Source: DATBVX01 sp963695985 (GTDB lineage: Bacteria > Pseudomonadota > Gammaproteobacteria > Steroidobacterales > Steroidobacteraceae). From it: DNA of 64,000 bases. A program made the position numbers and the translations under genes. The notes beneath the pieces are model-generated. The model was not told the DNA's origin, did not search any database, and saw nothing but the letters and a program-made list of their open reading frames with translations. The DNA is taken from contig CAVOIC010000011.1 in assembly GCA_963695985.1 (NCBI GenBank), positions 434,001 through 498,000 on the forward strand. The letters are read 5' to 3'. How positions within the stretch are numbered: position 1 is the first letter of the stretch; every line of letters starts with the position of its first letter. Shown here in pieces: positions 16,339 to 25,906 of this stretch.

Positions 16339-18021
16339 ATGGCGCAGACCGCAATACCCGCTCAATCAGGTTCAGGGCAAGTGGTCACGTTTGATTGCGA
16401 TCCCGCGCGCTACCGGCACTGGAAGCTCGGAATCGAGGGGCAGATCGCGACCCTTGCGCTCGGGGTCGACGAGAATGGCGGCATTCGTCCGGGTTACGCG
16501 TTGAAGCTCAATTCCTACGATCTGGGAGTCGATATCGAGCTTCACGACGCGTTGCAACGGATCCGCTTCGAGCACCCGAGAGTTCGCAGCGTCGTCATCA
16601 CGAGCGTCAGGGACCGGATCTTCTGCTCCGGGGCTAACATCTTCATGCTCGGGTTGTCGTCGCACGCGTGGAAAGTGAACTTCTGCAAGTTCACCAACGA
16701 GACCCGCAACGGCATCGAAGATTCGAGCGCGCATTCAGGTCTGAAGTTTCTCGCCGCATGCAATGGCACTACCGCCGGTGGTGGTTATGAGCTGGCGCTT
16801 GCCTGTGATGAGATTCTGTTCGTCGATGATCAGTCGTCAGCGGTGAGTCTTCCGGAAGTGTCATTGCTGGGCGTGCTGCCGAGCACTGGCGGCCTCACGC
16901 GTCTTACGGACAAGCGCAGAGTACGCCGCGACTTGGCGGATATTTTCTGCACGCTTACCGAAGGCATTCGCGCTCCGCGCGCAAAGGAGTGGCGGCTGAT
17001 CGACGATTACGCCAAGCCCCAGCAATTTGCTGCGAGGGTCAGGGAGCGCGCGCTGCAACTGGCCCAGCACAGCGATCGGCCGCTCGATGCGCGTGGCGTC
17101 GAGTTAACGCCCTTGTCGCGCACATTCGACGAGCACGGGTATCACTATACGTACGTCGATGTTCAGCTCGACGGCAGAGGGCGCACTGCCACTATCACGA
17201 TCGCGGCGCCCACAGAGCATGAGCCGACTGAAATCGAAGCCATCGTCGCTCGCGGTGCTGCCTGGTGGCCGCTTGCTATGGCGCGCGAATTGGATGACGC
17301 CATCCTGATGCTGCGCACGAACCAGTTGGAGATCGGCACCTGGGTCCTGAAGACGATGGGTGATGTGCAGCGCGTGCTCGCGACAGACGCGGTGCTGATT
17401 CGGCACGAGCACCATTGGTTCGTGCGGGAGGTGATCGGCATGCTTCGCCGTACGCTCGCTCGGCTAGACGTCAGCTCGCGTACGTTGTTCGCGCTGATCG
17501 AGAAGGGTTCTTGCTTCGCTGGAACGCTATTCGAGCTCGCCCTCGCAGCTGACCGCAGCTACATGCTCGCAGCACCGGAAGACCCAGATGCGCCGCAAAT
17601 CGCCCTCTCCGAAGTCAACTTCGGCCGGTTCTGCGCCGTGACGCAGCAGAGCCGCCTGGTGTCTCGGTTCTACGGCGAGCCCAAACCAGTGGCACACGCC
17701 CAAGCTGTGGCAGGGCGGCTTCTTCAAGCCCCTGAAGCCCTGGACCTCGGGCTCATTACTGCCGCGCCGGACACGCTGGATTGGGACCATGAAGTTCGGA
17801 TCGCGATCGAGGAGCGCGCGAGTCTGTCGCCGGACGCGCTCACCGGTATGGAGGCGAGCCTGAGGTTTGGCGTTGCCGAAACGCTGCAAACCCGCATCTT
17901 CGGACGCCTCTCGGCATGGCAAAACTGGATCTTTAGCCGGCCCAACGCCGTGGGAGAGAGCGGCGCCCTCAAAGTATTCGGCACAGGCACCAAGGCGAAA
18001 TTCGACTGGGAGCGTGTTTGA
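16339..18021 (+). CDS. boxC: BoxC, 2,3-epoxybenzoyl-CoA dihydrolase (benzoyl-CoA-dihydrodiol lyase)
   Basis: A crotonase-superfamily enzyme of 560 residues, the typical BoxC length. It cleaves the ring of 2,3-epoxybenzoyl-CoA hydrolytically with loss of formate, giving 3,4-didehydroadipyl-CoA semialdehyde. The N-terminal crotonase core is evident from FCSGANIFMLGLSSHAWKVN and CNGTTAGGGYELALACDEI (about residues 95-160); a second crotonase-like half follows. The start at 16339 gives MAQTAIPA. It is the first gene of a rightward unit with boxB 22 bases downstream, and diverges from the benzoate-CoA-ligase-like gene. Confidence 0.95.
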   Translation: MAQTAIPAQSGSGQVVTFDCDPARYRHWKLGIEGQIATLALGVDENGGIRPGYALKLNSYDLGVDIELHDALQRIRFEHPRVRSVVITSVRDRIFCSGANIFMLGLSSHAWKVNFCKFTNETRNGIEDSSAHSGLKFLAACNGTTAGGGYELALACDEILFVDDQSSAVSLPEVSLLGVLPSTGGLTRLTDKRRVRRDLADIFCTLTEGIRAPRAKEWRLIDDYAKPQQFAARVRERALQLAQHSDRPLDARGVELTPLSRTFDEHGYHYTYVDVQLDGRGRTATITIAAPTEHEPTEIEAIVARGAAWWPLAMARELDDAILMLRTNQLEIGTWVLKTMGDVQRVLATDAVLIRHEHHWFVREVIGMLRRTLARLDVSSRTLFALIEKGSCFAGTLFELALAADRSYMLAAPEDPDAPQIALSEVNFGRFCAVTQQSRLVSRFYGEPKPVAHAQAVAGRLLQAPEALDLGLITAAPDTLDWDHEVRIAIEERASLSPDALTGMEASLRFGVAETLQTRIFGRLSAWQNWIFSRPNAVGESGALKVFGTGTKAKFDWERV

Positions 18022-18043
18022 AGCGCAGAGCGAGGCATTGACG

Positions 18044-19468
18044 ATGGACATCGATTACAGCGCGAGGATTCCGAACAATGTTGACCTCGCAAGCGACAAG
18101 ACGCTGCAGCGCGCGCTCGAGCATTGGCAGCCGGAATTCCTCAGTTGGTGGGGCGAGATGGGCCCCGAAGGCTCACGGGACTTCGATGTTTACCTGCGAA
18201 CCGCCGTGAGCGTCGACCAGGCCGGCTGGGCGCAGTTTGGCTACGTCAAGATGCCGGACTATCGTTGGGGCATCTTTCTCAACCCGGCGCAAGCCGATCG
18301 ACGCATCGGATTCGGCGCGCATCGCGGCGAAGCCGTGTGGCAGGAGGTGCCGGGTGAGTATCGCGCGAATTTGCGTCGCATCATCGTCACGCAGGGCGAC
18401 ACCGAGCCGGCATCGGTTGAACAGCAGCGACACCTGGGGCTCACGTGCCCGTCGCTATACGACCTGCGCAATATTTTCCAGGTGAACGTGGAGGAGGGAC
18501 GACATCTTTGGGCAATGGTCTATCTTCTGCATCGCTATTTCGGTCGTGACGGGCGCGAGGAAGCCGAAGCGTTGCTGGCGCGCCGCTCGGGTGATGCTGA
18601 CAATCCGCGCATCCTCGGCGCATTCAATGAAGAGACACCTGACTGGTTAGCGTTCTTCATGTTCACGTTTTTCACCGATCGTGACGGTAAGTTTCAACTC
18701 TCGGCCCTGACCGAATCCGCCTTTGACCCGCTGGCGCGCACCACTCGATTCATGCTCACCGAGGAGGGGCACCACATGTTCGTGGGGCGTAATGGCGTGC
18801 GCCGCATTGTGGAACGCACTGCCGAGGTGATGGCACGCGAAAAGACCGACGACTCGGCGCGTCTGCGCGAGCTGGGTGTCATCGATCTGCCAACCCTGCA
18901 GCGCTATCTCAACTTCCATTCGAGCGTCACGGTCGATCTGTTCGGGTCCGATCTTTCTTCGAACGCGGCGACCTTCTACACCACGGGGCTGAAGGGCCGC
19001 TATCGTGAAGATCACATCAAGGACGATCATGTGCTGATGGAAGCCACCTATCCCGTACTGGAAGTTGCGAATGGCCGCATCGTCACGCGTGAGGCCGCGG
19101 CGCTCAATGCGCTCAACGAACGCCTGCGCGATGACTTCATCAGGGACTCGGTTGCGGGGGTTGACGCCTGGAACAAGGCCCTGCGCGAGCGAGGCATCGA
19201 CTACACGCTCACCGTGCCGCATAAAGGGTTCAATCGACAGATCGGGTCGCTGGCGGGCGTCAGGGTCTCACCCAGCGGAGTGGTTCTGAGCGAGGCTCAG
19301 TGGGCCGAGAACGTGCGCAACTGGCTACCGACAGACGAAGATCGCGCCTTCGTGCGCTCTCTCATGGGACGGGTAGTGGAACCCGGAAGATTTGCCAACT
19401 GGATCGCACCACCCGGCGCGGGAATCAACAGCCGCCCGCTGGATTTCGAATACGTACGCTTCAATTGA
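18044..19468 (+). CDS. boxB: BoxB, benzoyl-CoA 2,3-epoxidase oxygenase component
   Basis: This is the class I di-iron oxygenase that epoxidises benzoyl-CoA. The product is 474 residues from the ATG at 18044, matching known BoxB length. The frame extends further upstream into boxC, but that part is boxC out of frame. Putative iron ligands are all in place: E121, E151 and H154 in the EEGRH block, D212, and E241 and H244 in the EEGHH block. Each lies one position after the ligands reported for Azoarcus evansii BoxB. BoxB normally takes electrons from the flavin/iron-sulfur reductase BoxA; no boxA gene is in this window, so the reductase must come from elsewhere. Likely translated with boxC. Confidence 0.96.
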   Translation: MDIDYSARIPNNVDLASDKTLQRALEHWQPEFLSWWGEMGPEGSRDFDVYLRTAVSVDQAGWAQFGYVKMPDYRWGIFLNPAQADRRIGFGAHRGEAVWQEVPGEYRANLRRIIVTQGDTEPASVEQQRHLGLTCPSLYDLRNIFQVNVEEGRHLWAMVYLLHRYFGRDGREEAEALLARRSGDADNPRILGAFNEETPDWLAFFMFTFFTDRDGKFQLSALTESAFDPLARTTRFMLTEEGHHMFVGRNGVRRIVERTAEVMAREKTDDSARLRELGVIDLPTLQRYLNFHSSVTVDLFGSDLSSNAATFYTTGLKGRYREDHIKDDHVLMEATYPVLEVANGRIVTREAAALNALNERLRDDFIRDSVAGVDAWNKALRERGIDYTLTVPHKGFNRQIGSLAGVRVSPSGVVLSEAQWAENVRNWLPTDEDRAFVRSLMGRVVEPGRFANWIAPPGAGINSRPLDFEYVRFN

Positions 19469-19470
19469 TT

Positions 19471-19638
19471 TCACCGTCCTTTTATTGCGCCCTCGATCAG
19501 GAGCCAGAACGCGGAGCTGATTGACCAGCCGCGGCGCTGATCCTCGAACGCCTTGCGTCCCGGCGGAACCTGCTGTTTGCGCGGAAACGCCGCATCGAGC
19601 GTCGTGCACAGCTCGCGCACTTCATCACGGGACTCCAA
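19471..19638 (-). other. Possible small leftward coding remnant
   Basis: A leftward frame of 55 codons (best start a TTG at 19638) reads with protein-like composition: a charged helix-forming part (ESRDEVRELCTTLD), a PPGRK turn and a hydrophobic end (SAFWLLIEGA). An in-frame stop lies just upstream of the TTG and there is no clear ribosome-binding site. It could be the 3' end of a lost gene or chance. I do not recognise it. Confidence 0.25.
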
Positions 19639-19870
19639 CTCTTCTCTTCGCTAAGCAGAAATGTACCCAGCGAGTCAACACGAGAACGAGTGAGAGTCTC
19701 GAAGGGCAAAGTTGTTTTTAACGCACAGTGCCCTGAAAGGTTGACTTGTTCGCGACAGCAGAGACTTGCACGCGACCGGCAGAATAAGTCAAGGAAACAC
19801 CGAATCCCATACGTTCGCGATGTGTGATTCACATCACACCGTCGTACTAAAACATGTTGCCACGATGTGA

Positions 19871-19969
19871 CCGGATTCAAGACAGGGCAAACCCACCGAA
19901 AGGTGGCGACGCAAAGTCTCCGGTCTAAAGAGCCCTTGGCTCCATGACAGCGGGACCGCCGAAATCCAG
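19871..19969 (+). ncRNA. c-di-GMP-I (GEMM-I) riboswitch, copy 1
   Basis: The conserved GEMM-I core is present in order: ACAGGGCAAACC, a perfect P2 helix CCACC-GAAA-GGTGG (19893-19906) capped by the GAAA tetraloop that docks into P3, CGACGCAAAG, CTCCGGTCTAAAG, and the closing P3 strand GGACCG. P1 closes as GGATT (19873-19877) with AATCC (19963-19967). Known members bind cyclic di-GMP and switch genes for motility, adhesion and envelope functions. A further small hairpin follows at about 19968-19985. It lies on the strand of, and upstream of, the TPR/ExbBD operon that begins at 20297. Confidence 0.93.
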
Positions 19970-20296
19970 TCCGCCCATAGGGCTGCCTCGGTGCAAGACG
20001 ATGCGTCGTACCGCTGGTGGAGGGGAGGGGGCATGACTGGATGCGATATCACTGAGAGTGTGCTCGTGCGCTCACTCTGCCATCCACGGTTGGCGCTCCG
20101 CTGTTCGCTCGGTGCTCGCAACACCGCAGCGCTCGCCGCAAGCGGGAGTGTTTCGTTCGATCCCGAAGGCCCGAGCGCGAACGATCGGCGTGCGCCCGAC
20201 CGAACAGCCCGCACGCTCGACACCACCTTCAAGTTCTCGACGCCCGACCTTACCAGGCCGACGTAAACCCACGCTGAACTGCTGAGGTATCTGCTT
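19970..20296 (+). other. Long leader between riboswitch 1 and its operon
   Basis: About 325 bases lie between the aptamer and the first good start codon. One 91-codon rightward frame (from GTG at 19991) spans most of it. It has unremarkable composition and no good ribosome-binding site, so I do not call it a gene. The leader could contain the expression platform or an internal promoter. No U-rich terminator was seen. GAGG at 20282-20285 is the probable ribosome-binding site for the gene at 20297. Confidence 0.4.
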
Positions 20297-20830
20297 ATGT
20301 CACAGGTGATCCGGAGTCTCCTGCTGAGCATCCTGCTTTGCGTCTGCGTGGCGCCGGGTCGCGCGCAAGACGCTTCCAGGGAGCAGATGAAAGGCCTCGA
20401 CGAACAGGTCCAGGAGGTCAAGACCGACGTCCTGAGCATCGCGGCGGAGCTCAATCAGCTGGAGGAAAAGCTCCTCTACCCGTCCGACACCCATCTCGCC
20501 GTCTTCGTGTCGCTTGCGCAGGGTGAGACTTTCCGTCTCGACGCGGTGGAAGTTCAGATCGATGGCCAACTTGCCGCGCGTTACATCTACACCTTCAAGG
20601 AGCTCGAAGCTCTACAAGAGGGCGGTGTGCAGAGGATCTACACCGGGAACGTCGCCACCGGACAGCACGAAATCGAAGTCTCTCTCAACGGCAAGCTCGA
20701 GAGCGGCAAGGATTACGCGCGGACGGAGCGTTTCCCGTTCAACAAGGGCATCGGGCCCAAGCTCATCGGCGTCACCCTGGCAGGCCCCGATTCCGGCAAG
20801 CCTGCGATAGACGTTGGAGACTGGCACTAG
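20297..20830 (+). CDS. Exported coiled-coil protein, first gene of the riboswitch-1 operon
   Basis: A 177-residue product with a clear signal peptide (residues 1-23, hydrophobic LLLSILLCVCV, probable cleavage after GRA). A short coiled coil (about 30-60, EQMKGLDEQVQEVKTD...) precedes a beta-rich C-terminal domain with FRLDAVEVQIDG and HEIEVSLNGK. I cannot assign a family. The layout suggests a periplasmic structural or adaptor protein. Its stop codon overlaps the GTG start of the next TPR gene by one base, so the two are translationally coupled. Its place at the head of the TPR/ExbB/ExbD/TonB-like operon implies a part in that envelope complex. Confidence 0.8.
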   Translation: MSQVIRSLLLSILLCVCVAPGRAQDASREQMKGLDEQVQEVKTDVLSIAAELNQLEEKLLYPSDTHLAVFVSLAQGETFRLDAVEVQIDGQLAARYIYTFKELEALQEGGVQRIYTGNVATGQHEIEVSLNGKLESGKDYARTERFPFNKGIGPKLIGVTLAGPDSGKPAIDVGDWH

Positions 20831-22710
20831 TGCATCGCGCTCCGCACGTGATGCTTGGACTGGCGCTGATCGCCGTACTGGCGTCGCGCCCGTCGTTGGC
20901 GGCCGACCTGAAGGATCTCTATTTCGGAGAGGCCCTGTATCAGGCGTATCAGGGTCACTTCTTCGAGGCGCTCGAGCGCCTCGATGCGGAGCTTGCCCAG
21001 CATCGACGCGTCGATGAGCCGCAGCTCGATTCGCTGCACTACCACATCAGGCAGGCGGAGTTTTCGGTGGGTGACTTCGAGCTCAACTACCGCATGCACC
21101 TGCGCGCCGGACGCGCGATTCGCGCAGTGCTCGAGGGCGACGTGGAGGAGAGCGTACGCAACGAAGCGGCGTTTCGCCTGGCCCGCATCCACTTTCAGAA
21201 AGGGCAGCCGGAGGATGCGCTCGAGGCTCTCGAGCGCATCCGCGGCAGGGTGCCGGACGCGATACGCGATGAGATCGAGTTCCTTCGCGCCAACGTCTAC
21301 CTCGCACTTGGACGCTCGGCCGACGCGGTGGAGGTCCTCAAGGGATTACAGGGCGCCGGAAGCCTGAGCGGATTCTCAGCGTACAACCTCGCGATTGCGG
21401 AGCTGCAGGCGGGACGTTCGAAGGAAGCGCTTGAGCAATTGGACAAGGCCGGTCAGCTCAGGAACACGGATGCCGCCACCGCTGCCATCGAGGACAAGTC
21501 CAACATGGTGCTCGGCAGGCTGATGCTCGAGTCGGCCAATTTCGAGCGCGCGCAGCGCTCCTTCGATCGTGTTCACCTGGAGGGACCTTACTCGAACCAG
21601 GCGCTGCTCAGCGCAGGTTGGGCCTACGCCTCCGCCGAAAACTACGAGCGCGCCGTGGTTCCCTGGAACATTCTGATCCAGCGCGATGTGACCGACAGCG
21701 CTGTGCAGGAAGCGAAGCTCGCTCTGCCCTACGCGTACGGCAAGTTGAATGTGTACGGCCGCGCCGCCGTCCTCTACGACAAGGCGCTCGTCTCGTTCGG
21801 AGAGGAACTGCAAAAGGTGGATGCGTCGATCAAGAGCATCCGCGAAGGCAAATTCCTCAAAGCGCTGGTACGGGAGGAGATCAGGCAGGACAAGGAGTGG
21901 GTCGTTCGCCTGCGTACGCTGCCCGATACGCCGGAAACCTTCTACCTCACGGACCTGATGGCCTCGCACGATTTCCAGACCGCGCTGCAGAACTACCTGG
22001 ACATGGAGGATCTGCGGCAGAAGCTGCTGGTCTGGCAGAGGAGCTTCGACGCGTTCGAAGACATCGTTCGCCTCCGGCGCGAGAACTACGAGCCGCTGTT
22101 GCCGACGATCGATGCGCAATTCAGAGAGCTCGACTCGCAGATTCGTCTGCGCATGGAACAGCGCGACAACCTGGACAAGCGTCTTCACGCCATCCTGATT
22201 GCGCCGCGACCGGAGCTGCTGGCGACCGCCGATGAACGCATCCTGCAGGAACGCATGCACGCGCTCGAGACGGCGCTGCAGACAACCAATGATCCGCGAG
22301 CAGCCGCTCTGCAGGAGCGCCTCCAACGGCTGAAGGGCGTACTGACGTGGACGCTGCGCACGGAGTACGACGCACGCCTGACGCAGGCTCACAAGGACCT
22401 GCGTGCGCTGAACGAGGACGTCGCAGTGCTGAAGGCGCGCTACGACGCATTCGTCAGGGCAAGACAGGCGGCCGTGCACAGCTATGTGGGTTACGACATT
22501 CCGATCAACCGTCTGCGCACGCGTGTCCGCGAGGCGCTCCAGCAGGTGGATACGCTGGTCGCCCGGCAAGGTCAGCTGATCGAGACCGTGGCGATCAATG
22601 AGCTCAAGGCGCGCGGTGAGCGCCTGGAGGCCTATCAGACGCAGGCACGTTACGCGGTAGCGGATAGCTACGATCGCGCCACGAAGGCGCAGGCCGGCGG
22701 AGGATTCTAG
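20830..22710 (+). CDS. Exported TPR and coiled-coil protein
   Basis: A 626-residue periplasmic protein. A signal peptide (cleavage near SLAA, residue ~24) is followed by TPR-like helical repeats over about residues 30-330 (for example FRLARIHFQKGQPEDALEAL). Long coiled-coil stretches run to the C-terminus (about 380-600) and contain many Arg/Gln/Glu heptads. It starts at the GTG overlapping the previous stop; an ATG at 20848 is an alternative. TPR scaffolds of this kind support protein-protein contacts. In the Myxococcus gliding system several TPR proteins span the periplasm, and a comparable scaffold role is inferred here from operon context. Confidence 0.85.
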   Translation: MHRAPHVMLGLALIAVLASRPSLAADLKDLYFGEALYQAYQGHFFEALERLDAELAQHRRVDEPQLDSLHYHIRQAEFSVGDFELNYRMHLRAGRAIRAVLEGDVEESVRNEAAFRLARIHFQKGQPEDALEALERIRGRVPDAIRDEIEFLRANVYLALGRSADAVEVLKGLQGAGSLSGFSAYNLAIAELQAGRSKEALEQLDKAGQLRNTDAATAAIEDKSNMVLGRLMLESANFERAQRSFDRVHLEGPYSNQALLSAGWAYASAENYERAVVPWNILIQRDVTDSAVQEAKLALPYAYGKLNVYGRAAVLYDKALVSFGEELQKVDASIKSIREGKFLKALVREEIRQDKEWVVRLRTLPDTPETFYLTDLMASHDFQTALQNYLDMEDLRQKLLVWQRSFDAFEDIVRLRRENYEPLLPTIDAQFRELDSQIRLRMEQRDNLDKRLHAILIAPRPELLATADERILQERMHALETALQTTNDPRAAALQERLQRLKGVLTWTLRTEYDARLTQAHKDLRALNEDVAVLKARYDAFVRARQAAVHSYVGYDIPINRLRTRVREALQQVDTLVARQGQLIETVAINELKARGERLEAYQTQARYAVADSYDRATKAQAGGGF

Positions 22711-22711
22711 G

Positions 22712-25700
22712 ATGCCTCGCTTCCGCCTCACCTTCGTCGTTGCACCAATCCTGCTTCTCGCCGCCTGCGCCGAGAACCCGGACAAGCACACTCTGGCGAG
22801 CTTGCACCAGGTGCCGGCGGATACGAGCGACGTGCCGGTGCCGGCCAGTGAAGGTATCGACAAGGCCGCGCAGAGCTACCAGCGCTTCCTGGACGAGACG
22901 CCGGAGAGCGCCCTGACACCGGACGCCATGCGGCGTCTCGCGGATCTCAAGATCGAGAAGGAATACGGCCTCCTGGGAGACGGCAAGCTGGTGGAGATCG
23001 CCGCTCCTGGCGCTGCGCCCAAGGGTGCCGTGCACGTCGCCGAGCGCGGAGCCGAGCCCATGCCGGCGCCGGAAGCCAGCGCGAAAATCGATGCACGTAC
23101 GGCTGCGCGCCGCAAATCGATTGCAACGGAGATGCCGACCGCGTCCGAGCGCGAGCTGGAGTTGCGCGCTGCGAATCAGCCAGTGATCGCCTCGGCCGAC
23201 GAACTGTCCGAACTCCCATTGCCAGAGGGCGCCAATCGGGAACTCGAGCGCGCCGGACCGGCAGAAGCCATCAAGCTGTATGACGAGCTGCTCGCGAAGT
23301 ACCCGTCCTACGCGTTTCGCGATCAGGTGCTCTACCAGAAGGCCCGCGCGTGCGATGAGCTGGGCCGCACCGACGAATCGATGAAGGTGATGGCGCAGCT
23401 CATCGCCGCGCATCCGCACTCGCGCTACATCGACGAGGTGCAGTTCCGGCGCGCGGAGCACTTCTTCACCCGCAGGAAGTACCGCGACGCCGAGGGCGCG
23501 TACGAAGCGATCGTGGGCATTGGACCGGGCTCGGAATACTACGAGCTCGCGCTCTACAAGCTCGGATGGACGCTCTACAAGCAGGAGTTCTACGACGAAG
23601 CGCTGGACCGCTACTTCGCGCTGCTCGACTACAAGGTTGCGAGCGGCTACGACTTCGATTCGAGGCACGAGGAAGACGAAGAGCGGCGGGTCGAGGATAC
23701 CTTCCAGGTCATCAGCCTGAGCCTCTCGAACCTCGGCGGCCCGGAAATCATCGGCCAGTACTTCTCCGCCAAGGGACATCGCAGCTACGAAGACCGCGTG
23801 TATCGCTACTTCGGCGAGTTCTATCTCGCGAAGCTCCGTTACCAGGACGCCGCCACGGTCTACCGCTCATTCGTCGACCTGTACCCGGTGCACGCCGCTT
23901 CACCGCACTTCAGCATGCGGATCATCGAGATCTACGAGGCGGGCGGCTTCCCGAAGCTGGTGCTCGACTCGAAGAAAGAGTTCGCCAGCCGTTACGGGCT
24001 GCGGTCGGAATACTGGCATCACTTCGAGATCGGCAAGTCGCCTGAGGTGCTGAGCTACCTGAAGAGCAACCTGAAGGACCTGGCGAATCACTACCACGCC
24101 CAGTACCAGGACGCGCGCCAGGTGCAGGACAAGCCCGCCAACTACGCGGAAGCCTCGCGCTGGTACCGCGAGTTTCTCGATTCGTTCCACGACGACCCAC
24201 AGGCGCCGTCGCTCAACTATCAGCTCGCGGATCTGCTGCGCGAGAACGACGATCAGGCGGGAGCGGCGCACGAGTACGAGCGCACGGCTTACGAATATCC
24301 GTCGCATGAGAAGGCCGCCGCGGCCGGATACGCGGCCATCTACGCGCACCGCGAGTACCTCAAGGTCGTGAGCGCCGAAGCGAAGGACGCCGCGCGACGC
24401 GACACGGTCACGAGCTCGCTCAAGTTCGCCGACACCTTCCCGCAGCACGAGCATGCCGCGGTCGTGCTGGGTGCAGCTGCCGAAGACCTGTACGACATGA
24501 AGGACTTCACGCTGGCGCGGACTTCCGCTCAGAAGCTCATCGACAACTTCCCGAACGCCGCGCCCGCGGTGCGCCGCACAGCGTGGCTCGTTGTCGCGCA
24601 CTCCTCCTTCGACCTCACGGAGTACCCGCAAGCCGAGCAGGCTTATGGACGCGTTCTCGAGGCGACGCCGCAGGAGGACACATCGCGCCCCGCGCTCGTG
24701 GAGAATCTCGCCGCCTCGATCTACAAGCAGGGCGAACAGGCGAACCAGCGTGGCGAGTACCGCGCCGCGGCCGACCATTTCCTGCGCGTCAAGCAGGTTG
24801 CGCCCACCTCGAAGATCTGCGCCTCTGCCGAGTACGACGCCGGCGCCGCATTGATCCGCCTGCAGGACTGGAACGCCGCGGCCGACGTGCTGGACACTTT
24901 CCGTCGCACGTACCCGGGACATGAGCTCGAAAAGGAGGCGACAAAGCAGATCGCGTTCGTGCACCGCGAAGCGGGGCAGCTGACGCAAGCCGCGACAGAG
25001 TATGAGCGCGTCGCGGCGGAGTCGGAGAAGCCCGAGATGCGCGCCGAGGCCTTGCTGCTCGCGGGAGACCTGTACGAGCAGTCGAAGAGCGCGGATCGCG
25101 CCCTCGATGTGTACTCGCGCTATGTGGAGCAGTTTCCGAAGCCGGTCGAGACGGCGGTGGAGACGCGCTTCAAGATCGCCACGATCCTCAAAGCGAAGAA
25201 CGACGACGCGCACTATCGCGAGCAGCTCGGAGAGATCGTGCGCATCGATGCCACGGCGGGCAGCGAGCGCACGGATCGCACCCGCAATGTCGCAGCCCGC
25301 GCGGCGCTGGTTCTGTCAGAGGGCCTGTACGAACGCTTTGCCGCGCTGAAGCTCGTGCAGCCCTTCGAACGGAGCTTGCAGGAGAAGCGCCGGGCCATGG
25401 ATGCGGCCATCGAGGGCTTCGGCAATCTGGTGAACTACGAGGTGAGCGAAGTCACCGCGGCGGCCACCTACTACATGGCCGAAGTCTATTCGAACTTCAG
25501 CCGCTCGCTGGTCGAATCGGAGCGCCCGGCGAGCCTCAGCGCCGCCGACCTGCAGAAGTACGAGGACGGCATCGAGGAGGAGGCTTTCCCGCTCGAGGAA
25601 AAGGCGATCCAGGTCCACGAGAAGAACCTCGAGCTGATGCACGGAGGCATCTACAACGCGTGGACGGAAAAGAGCCTTGCGCGCCTTGCCGTTCTCAAGC

Positions 25701-25903
25701 CCGGGCGCTACGCGAAGTCCGAAATCAGCAGCGGGTTCCTCGGCTCGATCGACCGCTACGTGTACCGCCAGCCCGAGCGCCCCGCGGTACCGGTCGATGG
25801 CGCGGCGCCGTCACCCAGCGAGCCGACACCCACCGCGACGATCGTGCCGACAGCCAGCACGAGCCCGAACGCGCTCGTCGAGCACATCAACACCCAGGAG
25901 TAG
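22712..25903 (+). CDS. Large TPR lipoprotein
   Basis: A 1063-residue lipoprotein. The lipobox LLAAC places the lipidated Cys at residue 19. The following residues (AENP) lack an Asp at +2, so transfer to the outer membrane is expected. After a low-complexity linker, degenerate TPR/Sel1-like helical hairpins fill about residues 170-960 (for example AIKLYDELLAKYPSYAFRDQ, DAEGAYEAIVGIGPGSEYY). The C-terminus (about 1010-1063) is Pro/Ala/Thr-rich. It begins one base after the preceding stop. Giant TPR outer-membrane lipoproteins in motor operons (GltE/GltI-like in Myxococcus) are the closest functional comparison; orthology cannot be judged by eye. Confidence 0.87.
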   Translation: MPRFRLTFVVAPILLLAACAENPDKHTLASLHQVPADTSDVPVPASEGIDKAAQSYQRFLDETPESALTPDAMRRLADLKIEKEYGLLGDGKLVEIAAPGAAPKGAVHVAERGAEPMPAPEASAKIDARTAARRKSIATEMPTASERELELRAANQPVIASADELSELPLPEGANRELERAGPAEAIKLYDELLAKYPSYAFRDQVLYQKARACDELGRTDESMKVMAQLIAAHPHSRYIDEVQFRRAEHFFTRRKYRDAEGAYEAIVGIGPGSEYYELALYKLGWTLYKQEFYDEALDRYFALLDYKVASGYDFDSRHEEDEERRVEDTFQVISLSLSNLGGPEIIGQYFSAKGHRSYEDRVYRYFGEFYLAKLRYQDAATVYRSFVDLYPVHAASPHFSMRIIEIYEAGGFPKLVLDSKKEFASRYGLRSEYWHHFEIGKSPEVLSYLKSNLKDLANHYHAQYQDARQVQDKPANYAEASRWYREFLDSFHDDPQAPSLNYQLADLLRENDDQAGAAHEYERTAYEYPSHEKAAAAGYAAIYAHREYLKVVSAEAKDAARRDTVTSSLKFADTFPQHEHAAVVLGAAAEDLYDMKDFTLARTSAQKLIDNFPNAAPAVRRTAWLVVAHSSFDLTEYPQAEQAYGRVLEATPQEDTSRPALVENLAASIYKQGEQANQRGEYRAAADHFLRVKQVAPTSKICASAEYDAGAALIRLQDWNAAADVLDTFRRTYPGHELEKEATKQIAFVHREAGQLTQAATEYERVAAESEKPEMRAEALLLAGDLYEQSKSADRALDVYSRYVEQFPKPVETAVETRFKIATILKAKNDDAHYREQLGEIVRIDATAGSERTDRTRNVAARAALVLSEGLYERFAALKLVQPFERSLQEKRRAMDAAIEGFGNLVNYEVSEVTAAATYYMAEVYSNFSRSLVESERPASLSAADLQKYEDGIEEEAFPLEEKAIQVHEKNLELMHGGIYNAWTEKSLARLAVLKPGRYAKSEISSGFLGSIDRYVYRQPERPAVPVDGAAPSPSEPTPTATIVPTASTSPNALVEHINTQE

Positions 25904-25906
25904 CCC

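Noticed and set aside
19991..20266. 91-codon protein in the riboswitch-1 leader
   Set aside because: GTG start without ribosome-binding site and unremarkable composition; kept as leader.
21376..22863. 495-codon leftward open frame
   Set aside because: Exactly antisense to the TPR/coiled-coil gene; no family features.
23900..25213. 437-codon leftward open frame
   Set aside because: Antisense shadow of the large TPR lipoprotein gene.
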